This document shows, one piece after another, positions 55,714-64,000 of a stretch of DNA of 64,000 bases. The DNA lies in NCBI GenBank assembly GCA_022495995.1, contig JAFEMH010002342.1:248001-312000 (forward strand), in the 5' to 3' direction. The notes under the pieces are model-generated. The model made no database searches. It saw nothing but the letters and a program-made list of their open reading frames with translations, and was not told where the DNA came from. Source of the stretch: Adenophora triphylla var. japonica (taxonomy: Eukaryota; Streptophyta; Magnoliopsida; Asterales; Campanulaceae). A program made the position numbers and the translations under genes. Numbering within the stretch: position 1 is the first letter of the stretch; every line of letters starts with the position of its first letter.

Positions 55714-55878
55714 TATATTTCTACATTCTATATTGGGGAAGTGTCGGGTATTTTCTAAGAACTCTTCCTGAATTCCAAGTACGCTGTGTGTTCTTAATTC
55801 AGATTCAATAAAGTAGATCTGATGTCCTAATTCTTTTTTACTGTATATGAATAGCATAATTTCAAAGTTAAGAAAATA
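55714..55878 (+). other. Continuation of duplicated LRR locus
   Basis: AACTCTTCCTGAATTCCAAG and AAAGTAGATCTGATGTCC match 52258-52330 of copy 1, showing that the 2.5-kb element split copy 2. Confidence 0.65.
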
Positions 55879-56138
55879 CTCCCTTCGTCTCATATTACCT
55901 TACACATTTTGCTATTTTGGGCGTCCCACTTTAAAGTCACACTTTTCTTCTTAAAAGGAAACTTTTTAATACTTCTTTATTCATAGGATCCACTTGTCAT
56001 ACTCACAACAACTATCCGCTTACTATTATCTACCCCACTTTCTCTCTCCTATCCACTCACAACTCCTACTTTAATAACATTATTCCTTATTTTTCGTTCT
56101 CAACAGTAAACAAGTAAGCTATTATGGGACGAAGGGAG
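55879..56138. mobile_element. Stowaway MITE (260 bp)
   Basis: CTCCCTTCGTCTCATATTAC and, inverted, GGGACGAAGGGAG, with TA at 55877-55878 and 56139-56140. Confidence 0.88.
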
Positions 56139-56261
56139 TACAAACTTTAGTTGACAAAAATATCTTTTTTTTCCTTTACCTAGTTTAGTTTTTATCTTTT
56201 TTGACGGTGTGAATTTAGCTATTGGGTTGTCTTGGCTAGGGTTGTAAACGAAGCGAACTTT

Positions 56262-56411
56262 TTTTATTCGATTCGATATTCGATTCGAGTATTCGGTATT
56301 CGTATTCGAAAATTTCGAATTCGAATTCGAATCTTTATATTGATTCGATTAGTAAACGAATACGAATAATAAATCACGATATTCGATTAGAGTATTCGCG
56401 AATACTATTCG

Positions 56412-56415
<4 letters not shown>
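56262..56415 (+). repeat. hAT-2 left subterminal repeats
   Basis: ATTCGATTCGA and GTATTCGTATTCG units. The partner is at 62838-63035 (GAATACGAATCGAATAC). These are probably transposase-binding arrays. Confidence 0.7.

Positions 56416-56483
<68 letters not shown>
56416..56483. repeat. (TA)n microsatellite
   Basis: About 34 uninterrupted TA units directly inside the hAT-2 subterminal region. 56519-57451 is a G/C-rich leader and intron-like DNA with internal repeats of CAAGCTTTTCTAT and no coding. Confidence 0.95.
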
Positions 56484-56486
<3 letters not shown>

Positions 56487-57451
56487 ATATTAATTAATAA
56501 TTATATATATAATGAAATCTATTTTATAATTTTTTCTAACCCTAACCCTAGAGAGTAGAGAGAAGAGAAGTATAGAACTGAGGAGTGAAGAACGACGGCG
56601 CTCCCTCTCAGGCTCACAGTCACACTGACCGATCCCTTTACCTTCGCCTCACCTCGCCGGCGCCGCCTCACCTCGCCGGCGCCTCGCCTCGCTGCTTTTC
56701 TTGGTTTCCGGTGATTTCCCTTCAAGCCCCCTCCCAAGGTTGGTTCCTGTGATTGTCACATTTTAATTTTCCGACTCTGATTTCATATTTCTGTGATGCA
56801 ATTTCGCCTGGAATTTGTTGCTTGTTCTTGCTATTGTAAGCTTTCAAGCTTTTCTATAATGTCAATTCAAGCTTTCAAGCTTTTCTATATTGTAAGCTTT
56901 CAAGCTTTTCTATAATGTCAATTTCGCCTGGAATTTGTTGCTTGTTCATTGTTTGACTGATCTACATCTTCGGGATAAGGGGTTGGTGTTAATGGGGGGG
57001 TGGATTTGGTAAGCCTTGCAGTTGCCCACTCTATTCTTTCTTGATTGATTAGAGGATTTGGTAGAGAGAATACCTACTTTTTTTATTAATTAAGTTGACA
57101 ATTTGGTAGAGAGAAGGATGAGCAGACTTTGCGGCAGTGTGGAATTTCCATTACTGTCTAATGCATGTGAACCAAAGGGAATATATTTGTGATAGAGAGG
57201 TGGTCTGTTTTCTTCTCCCTTTTGTAATAATCTTTGTTTGTCTATGTTTTTGAATATATTAATCGTTGCGAAACAGGTGGTCTGTTTTCTTTTGGGCCAT
57301 ATGGAGCAGTGTTGCCTTTTATTTTGCAATAAGATATTTTTTGTTTTGGGGAAGGAGGGACTATTACATAAAATAAAAGTGGCAGAAAATGCTGCCGATT
57401 GATGTTTGTTTCTCACTCTTTGATATGTTGTATTTCATCTGATGTAGGTGC

Positions 57452-57645
57452 TATTATAATTGAGAAAATAATGGAAAACTTGAATATTATTGATGAGTAC
57501 TTATGAATATATATACAATCCTAACTAGCCTTGACTTGGAAATGATTACAGTATAAGGAAAAGATAGATACAAATAAATAGAAGATTACATTAGATATTT
57601 ACAAATATACTCAATGATTAGGATATGGAAGTTGTATCTTTATCA
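57452..57645 (-). repeat. 3' LTR of copia-2 (194 bp)
   Basis: On the plus strand TATTATAATTGAG to TCTTTATCA; on the element strand it starts TGATAAAG. Confidence 0.93.
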
Positions 57646-59537
57646 GGCTCCCGCAAGATGGACGGTCTGTGAGTAAGTCCAATCTTGGAAATAAGGTCAA
57701 GAAAGCGCGTGCGGGGTAATGACTTTGTAAGAACATCAGCAAGTTGATCCGATCCTGAAATATGTGAAACACGAATAGACTGTTGTTGAACAAGCTCGCG
57801 AACAAAATGATAGTCTAGGCCCAAGTGTTTCATGCGAGAGTGGAACTTAGGATTGGCAGCAACATATGTGGCTCCAATATTGTCACAGAATATAGCTGGA
57901 GTGCTGGGGAGAGAGAGACCTAGCTCATGAAGTAGATTGCGTACCCAAATGACTTCAGCAGTTGTAGAGGCTGTGGCACGATATTCAGCTTCCGTAGAGG
58001 AACGAGCAAGAGTTCGTTGTTTTCTAGAACTCCAGGATACGGGATTTTTGCCAAGATAAACAATGTAACCAGTAGTAGATATATAATCATCCTTATCACC
58101 TGCCCAATCGGCATCAGTAAAGGCATGAAGTGACATAGAGGAGCAAGGACGAAGTAGAAGACCATGAGAAGATGTGCCCGCAAGATAGCGGAGGACACGC
58201 TTGAGAGCACCAAAATGAATATCAGTGGGACGGTGCATAAATTGAGAGAGTTTATTTACAGCATAAGAAATATCAAGGCGAGTAAAAGAGAGATATTGGA
58301 GACCACCTACTAGAGCACGAAATTCAGTGGGATTAGATAAAGGAGTACCAGAGTGAAGAGAAAGTGGAGGATTAGGAGCCATTGGAGTCGGAACAGGTTT
58401 GGCAGCGGACATATGGGCACGGGTGAGTAGATCATTAATATATTTCTGTTGACTTAAGAAAAGGCCATCAGAGTGAGGAAGAACTTCAATACCTAGGAAA
58501 TACGAGAGAGACCCAAGATCCTTAAGCGAGAAACGAGAGGATAAAGTAGAAATAAAAGAGTTAAGAAAGGAAGAACTGGAGCCAGTGATAATAATATCGT
58601 CGACATAGACAAGGAGGTAGATGAGACCAAGAGAATGACGAAGAATAAAGAGAGAGGAGTCAGAAATACAGTTAGTAAATCCGACAGATAGAAGATAAGT
58701 TTTAAGCTCATTATACCAAGCACGAGGGGCTTGCTTTAGGCCATAAAGAGCTTGACGAAGTTTACACACATAAGAGGGATGAGACGGACTCGAGAAACCC
58801 GGAGGTTGAGACATGTAAACATCATCAAGAAGAGAACCTTGAAGAAAGGTATTATTAATGTCAACTTGACGAAGAGACCACCCTTTGGAGAGAGCAAGAC
58901 TAAGAATGAGACGAACAGTTGTGGGTTTAACAACGGGGCTGAAGGTTTCAGAGTAATCAATACCAGGGCGTTGGTTAAAACCTTTCGCAACAAGTCGAGC
59001 CTTGTAGCGATCAACTGACCCATCAGGGTTAAATTTGGTGCGAAATACCCACTTGCAACCAATTAAATTTTGAGTAGGGGAAGGAGGAACAAGATCCCAA
59101 GTGTGGTTTTTGATTAAAGCATCATATTCTGTTTGCATTGCGTCACGCCACACTTTACTCTTGAGAGCCTGAGTAATAGTGGCAGGTTCTGGTATAATGG
59201 AGGTATGAAGTGAGGCATGAAGGTTCAATTTAGTTATAGGTTTATGGATGTTATTTTTTGAACGAGTGACAGGACCAGATGGGAGGGGTAACGATGAAAG
59301 AAGAGGATGAATAGTGGTAGATGGTTCGGCCGAGGGAGCTTGGGGAACAACGGGGTTGGGGCTATTTACTGGTGGAGCCGAACCAGGTTGTCTGATCTCT
59401 TCAGGTGAAGGAATTGGCTCGACTGGAGGGGAAGAAATAGGAGTTATAGGGTTACTAGGTGGGATTGGCTCGACTGGAGGGGAAGAAATAGGAGTGGTAA
59501 GGGGGTACACAGAGTAGGTAAGTGAAGAGTGCACCAT
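57618..59537 (-). CDS. copia-2 reverse transcriptase and RNase H, open 639 codons
   Basis: After a proline-rich linker comes [40 protein letters not shown] (catalytic Asp), [28 protein letters not shown] (YVDD). RNase H follows: [51 protein letters not shown] and ADVLTKSLP. No break lies within this span, which runs into the 3' LTR. It is in a different frame from the integrase upstream, so a frameshift near 59500 cuts the polyprotein. Confidence 0.92.
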   Translation of the reverse strand: MVHSSLTYSVYPLTTPISSPPVEPIPPSNPITPISSPPVEPIPSPEEIRQPGSAPPVNSPNPVVPQAPSAEPSTTIHPLLSSLPLPSGPVTRSKNNIHKPITKLNLHASLHTSIIPEPATITQALKSKVWRDAMQTEYDALIKNHTWDLVPPSPTQNLIGCKWVFRTKFNPDGSVDRYKARLVAKGFNQRPGIDYSETFSPVVKPTTVRLILSLALSKGWSLRQVDINNTFLQGSLLDDVYMSQPPGFSSPSHPSYVCKLRQALYGLKQAPRAWYNELKTYLLSVGFTNCISDSSLFILRHSLGLIYLLVYVDDIIITGSSSSFLNSFISTLSSRFSLKDLGSLSYFLGIEVLPHSDGLFLSQQKYINDLLTRAHMSAAKPVPTPMAPNPPLSLHSGTPLSNPTEFRALVGGLQYLSFTRLDISYAVNKLSQFMHRPTDIHFGALKRVLRYLAGTSSHGLLLRPCSSMSLHAFTDADWAGDKDDYISTTGYIVYLGKNPVSWSSRKQRTLARSSTEAEYRATASTTAEVIWVRNLLHELGLSLPSTPAIFCDNIGATYVAANPKFHSRMKHLGLDYHFVRELVQQQSIRVSHISGSDQLADVLTKSLPRTRFLDLISKIGLTHRPSILREPDKDTTSIS

Positions 59538-60993
59538 TCATCAGGATTTGAAGTAGGAGGCGAAAGAGATAATTTAGTGAAGGGAAAATCATGTTCAATG
59601 AATTTAACATGGCGAGAGGTGTATATTTTATGTGAAGAGGGATCCAAGCAGTAGTAGGCACTTTGTGTAGAAGAGTATCCTACAAACACACATGGAGTAG
59701 ATTTAGGCTCTAGTTTATGAGAGGTATAAGGGCGGAGCCAAGGATAGCACAAGCAACCAAAACTTCGAAGTTTATGATAGTTGGGAGGATTTTTGTGAAG
59801 AGTAAGGAAGGGAGAGCTTGACTGTAAAGTGGGAGTAGGCATACGATTTATAAGATAACAAGCTGTAGCAAAGGCGAGAGACCAGTATTTTAGAGGCATA
59901 GAGGCGTGAGTGAGAAGAGAAAGGCCAGTTTCAACAATATGTCGATGGCGTCGTTCTGAGTAGCCATTATGTTCAGGGGTATGAGGGGGGGAGGTAAGAT
60001 GAGATATACCATGAGAGGCAAGAATTGGACGAAGGCCAATATATTCGCCTCCATTGTCACTGTATATAGTGAGGATGGAGCATTTGAAGTATTTTTCGAC
60101 AAGCAGTTTGAAATGAGAGAAGACAGAGGTAGCATCGCTTTTATGTTTGAGAGGATAAAACCAGATGTATTTGGAAAAATGGTCAACAAAAATTATATAA
60201 TACTTGAAACCATCAAAAGAGGGTACTGGGGAGGTCCATACATCACTATAAAGCACATCAAGAGGTCCAAAAGATGAAATGGAATTAATGTAGAAAGGGA
60301 GTTTATGACTCTTATTACAATCGCAAGAATTGCAATGAAAAAATCTAGAGCTAGGAATTTTTAAATTAAAATTATTGCTGAGATAACTTAAGATAGAAGG
60401 TGCTGGATGACCAAGACGATGATGCCAATCGATGGTGGACTGCAAGATGGAGGAGTGAGCACGAGGAGGGACAGGATTCCATTCGTAGACACCAGAATTA
60501 GTTGGACCTTGGAGGAGAGTGGTGCCCGTGGAAAGATCCTTCACAATATAAGAAGAAGGTAAGAAAGTGATAGAGGAGTTATTGTCTTTACAAAACTTAG
60601 AGATAGATATGATGTTGCGAGATATAGAAGGAACAAAAAGAACATTATTTAAAGAAAATTTGGAAGTGGAGTTAGAGAGAGATGTAGAACCAGTATGAGA
60701 AATAGAGAGACCTGTTCCGTCCCCAATTATAAGTTCCTCTGTACCGTCATATGGAGAATGCAAAGCAAGCGTGTCAAGATCATTTGTTGCGTGGTGTGTG
60801 GCACCACTGTCAAGCAGCCAAGGGTGAGGGGAAGCAGCCGCGGTTGAGGCCGTGTAGGCAGCAGACTGACCACGGTATGAATTTTGCTGGCCATGGTTCT
60901 GATTTCTGGTGGAGTTGTGGTTCGAAGATCTGGATGGATTATGAGGGTTGGAACCTGATGAGTTGGGAGTGGGAATGGTAACATGGGGATATT
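59444..60993 (-). pseudogene. copia-2 protease and integrase
   Basis: Follows a TAA at about 60991-60993. The protease site PWLLDSGATHHATND is at about 60800-60840, then WHHRLGHPAPSILSYL, CNSCDCNKSH (zinc domain), and the core (LYSDVWTSPVPSFDGFKYY, YSDNGGEYIG, HTPEHNGYSERRHRHIVE). The frame changes near the RT boundary. Confidence 0.88.
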
Positions 60994-61927
60994 AAGAGCG
61001 GAAGAGGGGACATTGGGACAGATAGTGTCCAGTAGTACGACACCATTGGCAACGATCCTTGAAGGGTGCAGCTTGGTTAGAAGTTGATGTGTGGGTAGGA
61101 GAGGGTGTAGGCAGCAGACCCAAATTAGGAGTGGGGTTTCGTGGTGGGAAAGCACGAGTAGAAGGCTTGGCTGCATAGTTGACAGAGGCTGGAAAAAGAG
61201 TAGAGGTTTTTGATTTTTGCTTAAGGGAAATCTCCTTATTCAGTAGTTTCTCGTCTAGCTCATCAAAAGAAATCGGGGTGTCACGACTCTGAACTGCAGA
61301 GACAACTGAATCGAATTCAGGATCATTGATTTGATCAAGAACACGTTTACTATGTCTTCCGGGTCAAGGGTTTTGCCAAGAGAGGAGAGTTGATCTGTGC
61401 AAGTTTTGATTTCTTGCATGTATTCGGTAACGGAACGAGGTCCTTTGGTTACATTTTTCAGACGGTCTTTGATTTGTTTTAGGTGCCCTTTGGAGGGATT
61501 AGCATAGGTCTTGGCTAGGGTTTGCCAAGCGGAATAGGATGTGGAACATAGGGAGATAAGAGGGACAAGATTCGGGGAGAGGGTACCCGCCAAGGCGCCA
61601 AGAATTAGCTTATCTTGGCGGAACCATGTTGTGTAAGTGGGATTTGGTCTGGTGGTGGGTTACGCAGAGTGGTGCTTGATCGGCACCGTGGTGATGGTGG
61701 TGGTAGCGAGCGCGAGGCGGGTTTGTGGGAATATTCTCAGGAGGTGCAAGATGGGTACCGTCTATGAATTTGTACAGATCATGACCAATAAGAGTGGCTT
61801 CAATCTGAATTTTCCAGGAGATGTAGTTGGTGGGAGAGAGCTTGAGGACATGAGCAAGAGAGACAACAATGAGGGGAACATTGGGTTCAGCATTGTTGGG
61901 AAGAAGAGCAAGATCAGGGGAAGCCAT
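60994..61927 (-). pseudogene. copia-2 gag with frameshifts
   Basis: Starts MASPDLALLPNNAEP at 61927 and reads LKLSPTNYISWKIQIEATL, the usual Ale gag start. It shifts frame near 61690, continues SAWQTLAKTYANPSKGHL, shifts again near 61330, and ends with the zinc knuckle CQWCRTTGHYLSQC before a TAA. Confidence 0.85.
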
Positions 61928-62012
61928 GGAAGACGGCGGGGCAAGGAGAAAGGAAGAGAATTAGGGTTCCGACTACAGGCAAGGAGAAGAGAAAAAAATT
62001 TGGATCTTTTAT

Positions 62013-62025
62013 GCTCTGAATACCA
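62013..62025 (-). other. Primer-binding site of copia-2
   Basis: TGGTATTCAGAGC on the minus strand, directly after the 5' LTR, matches the initiator tRNA-Met PBS (TGGTATCAGAGC) with one extra T. Confidence 0.85.
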
Positions 62026-62219
62026 TATTATAATTGAGAAAATAATGGAAAACTTGAATATTATTGATGAGTACTTATGAATATATATACAATCCTAACT
62101 AGCCTTGACTTGGAAATGATTACAGTATAAGGAAAAGATAAATACAAATAAATAGAAGATTACATTAGATATTTACAAATATACTCAATGATTAGGATAT
62201 GGAAGTTGTATCTTTATCA
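62026..62219 (-). repeat. 5' LTR of copia-2 (194 bp)
   Basis: Matches the 3' LTR with a single difference (GATAAATAC against GATAGATAC). Confidence 0.93.
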
Positions 62220-62309
62220 GGTGCCTCATAGAAATATTTTTGTTTATGCAACTTCAGTCCCACCTCCATTTCTAATTATTTGTTGTATGTTAACTGTTCA
62301 TGTAGAGAA

Positions 62310-62790
62310 TGGATAGCTCAAATGCAATAGAGCAAACACCTCAACTTCACGTGGACGACATTTTTGTAAGATCATGAGGTAAATATTACATATTAAATGT
62401 ACAATTAAATATTGTGAGATCTAATTAAAAACTTGTAATGACAGGTGAGGAGCCCTACGATCGAGATAAATGATGATGGAGGTGATATTGAAAAAGATGG
62501 AGGTGGTAATATAGAAGATGATTGTGATGATGGTGAACATGAGGAAGATAAGGGCCAATTTCAAAGGAAAAAGGGAAAGAAGATTTCAAAAGCTTATAGT
62601 GATTTCATTGAAGTGACTTTAAACGAGGGAACTCAGGAAAGTACAAAATTACAATGTATACACTGCAAGGGTTTTCTTTCCAAGTCAAGTACCGGTACAA
62701 CAAGTCATCTTTGAAATCATTTGAAGAGGTGTTTACAAAAGAAAATTCATACCGAAAAACAAAAGAAATTGCAATTTCAGCCTACCGAAT
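62310..62790 (+). pseudogene. hAT-2 transposase N-terminus with BED finger
   Basis: ATG 62310 (MDSSNAIEQTPQLHVDDIF) ends at a GTAAGA donor. Exon 2 begins about 62444 with RSPTIEINDDGG, then an acidic stretch, then the BED-like finger LQCIHCKGFLS and TSHL. A TGA at 62712 separates this from NHLKRCLQKKIHTEKQKKL. After that the sequence runs straight into the terminal repeats, so the catalytic core is deleted. Confidence 0.7.
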
Positions 62791-63109
62791 ATTGGGCCGA
62801 ATATTGGGCAGGGCTGAGTATTGGGTCGGGCTGGGTATTGGGTCTCAAATCGAATACTCGAATCGAATCGAATAATTCGAATATCAATTTCGAATAAAAT
62901 ATGAATCAATTTTTATATTCGAATAAAATATGAATCAATTTTTATATTCGAATACGAATCGAATACGAATACGAATCGATTTTAATATTCGAATACGAAT
63001 CGAATACTATGATATTCGATTCGATTCGTTTACACCCCTACCCCTAGTCTTGACTACCCAATAATAATTAATTAAAAAAATATTTTCCATGTCATCATTT
63101 TGTTAGTAA

Positions 63110-64000
63110 AATCTAACTTCATCCAATGATTTGCATTATTTGAAATGAGAGTTTTTTTTTTTCTAAAAGAAAGTACCCAATTTTATTAACATTCACAAAT
63201 AGAAAGAAGTTGCCTATCCACATAAGACAAGACGGTAGCTCAACCCATATAGTGGGGCTGGCATTAGCATATGTCGCCTTGAAAACAACGTCCGGCTTCA
63301 CTTCGACACACCAATCGAACTACAAAAGAAGGATGAACACGGAGTAAATACTTTCAAGACTCAATTAGCACATCTAGTTCAGATTGGCCTTTAACAGTGG
63401 AGCGGATTCCATCAAACACCACTTTGGCCCAACACAATAAAGAATACTCCCTCCGTCCTGCATAATCCAAGGGTTAAATGCTTTCACTTTGATTCGTCCC
63501 GCATCGAGGTTCATTTTCATAAATGGCAAGTTTTTGAATATATTTATACCCTTATCATCTCCATATATTTACAAAAAAACCATTCATTATATCCTTATAC
63601 ATTCTGTCTCCTATTCCCTACCACACATTTAACTACTATTCCTCCCACTCTTTCTCTCTCCTATTAAATATTTTTAACTTTTACATTCTCTCTCCTATTC
63701 CCTACCACATATTTAACTTTTACATTCTCTCTCCTATTTCCTACCACACATTTAACTACTATTCTTTATTCCACATTTAACTTTTATTCATTTTTTAAAA
63801 AATTTCTTAAAAAGCGTGAAATTCACCCCATATACCCATGGTCGGGGACGGAGGGAGTATAATCCAATGGCTTCTCCCTCTGATGCAGTCACTAAACCAT
63901 GAATGAAGTGGGTTTTTTACTTTTTGCTACCATGAAAGCTCCTGTCCAGTCCCTTATAACTTTCCCAAATCCAGTTAATCTTTGTCCAATTGAGAAAGAA
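63110..64000 (-). pseudogene. Decayed RNase H-like (RVT_3) coding remnant
   Basis: On the minus strand near the right edge ASEGEAIGL is followed, beyond a Stowaway insertion, by CWAKVVFDGIRSTVKGQSEL, FVVRLVCRSEAG and ANASPTIWVELPSC. The order and the YASPxxWxExPSC-like ending resemble the RVT_3 RNase H domain of plant LINEs and related genes. Frames change and stops occur. It continues past the window. Confidence 0.45.
63447..63857. mobile_element. Stowaway MITE (411 bp)
   Basis: CTCCCTCCGTCCTGCAT and inverted GGTCGGGGACGGAGGGAG, with TA at 63445-63446 and 63858-63859. It is long for its class because of three internal CTCTCCTATTCCCTACCACA repeats. Confidence 0.88.

Larger units (their letters stand above)
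57452..62219 (-). mobile_element. copia-2: young Ale/Retrofit-like copia in hAT-2
   Basis: 194-bp LTRs at both ends differ at one position by eye. The 5-bp duplication GGTGC is at 57447-57451 and 62220-62224. The PBS is tRNA-iMet type. Short LTRs, a small size of 4.8 kb and RT text ([20 protein letters not shown]) suit the Ale/Retrofit lineage. Several frameshifts separate gag, the integrase segment and RT. Confidence 0.93.
56237..63046 (+). mobile_element. hAT-2: hAT element shell with a nested copia
   Basis: The left end TAGGGTTGTAAACGAAGCGA and inverted right end (minus strand TAGGGGTAGGGGTGTAAACG) bear subterminal TTCGAATAC repeats. The flanks GTCTTGGC (56229-56236) and GTCTTGAC (63047-63054) are an 8-bp duplication with one change. 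Without the copia it is about 2.0 kb and encodes only a transposase N-terminus, so it is non-autonomous. Confidence 0.85.

Noticed and set aside
56539..56560. Telomeric repeat near CCCTAACCCTA
   Set aside because: Only two units, inside the hAT-2 leader.

Overview
The window is plant nuclear DNA, almost certainly from a eudicot. The signs are LTR retrotransposons of plant lineages, Stowaway MITEs with CTCCCTCCGTCCCA ends, hAT elements with BED zinc-finger transposases, and pieces of an LRR receptor-like kinase with plant introns. Nearly everything from 1 to 46.7 kb is one nested transposon stack. Only about 46.7-56 kb and the last kilobase look like ordinary host sequence, and these too are heavily invaded.

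Stack (1-46.7 kb). The oldest layer is element C, a Ty3/gypsy Tat-type element. Its protease lies at 13.2-13.76 kb, its RT, two RNase H and integrase regions at 33.0-36.7 kb, an antisense gene at 37.5-38.3 kb, and its 3' LTR from 39.05 kb. Two sister copies of a second, larger Tat/Ogre-like family sit in C. Copy A (1-13194) has its 5' part outside the window. Copy B (13760-33023) is complete: it has two 1712-bp LTRs, a GTCCC target duplication and a primer-binding site. B in turn holds a 4165-bp hAT element (17950-22114) with a perfect 8-bp target duplication. A Ty1/copia element (39846-46623, TTGTG duplication) is inserted in the 3' LTR of C, and a Stowaway MITE is inserted in that copia 3' LTR.

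The most interesting content is in A and B. Their sense gag-pol genes are broken, and B has lost protease and RNase H altogether. Downstream of integrase, on the opposite strand, both carry two extra genes: a DUF7745-like plant-mobile-domain gene and a four-exon plant mobile domain (PMD) gene. The PMD gene of B is open through all four exons with GT-AG introns and codes for about 614 aa. The DUF7745-like gene of A is open for 496 aa. A paired palindromic motif, GCCGNNCGGC, occurs at the same relative place upstream of both antisense genes and upstream of the LTR TATA box. The three promoters may therefore share one regulator.

Host part (46.7-56.2 kb). There are the last exons of an LRR VIII-type receptor-like kinase (46952-48907), a small minus-strand gene of unknown function (49358-49609) with several AACGGTAA motifs upstream, and partly duplicated LRR exons of a second, decayed kinase copy (51.2-53.05 kb). 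That copy is interrupted by a 2.5-kb mariner/Stowaway-like element (53167-55713) containing a minisatellite.

Right part (56.2-64 kb). A 6.8-kb hAT shell (56237-63046) keeps only the transposase N-terminus and is filled by a young minus-strand Ale/Retrofit-like copia (57452-62219) with 194-bp LTRs that differ by one base. A decayed RNase H-like (RVT_3) coding remnant with a Stowaway insertion closes the window. No rRNA, tRNA or CRISPR features were seen.
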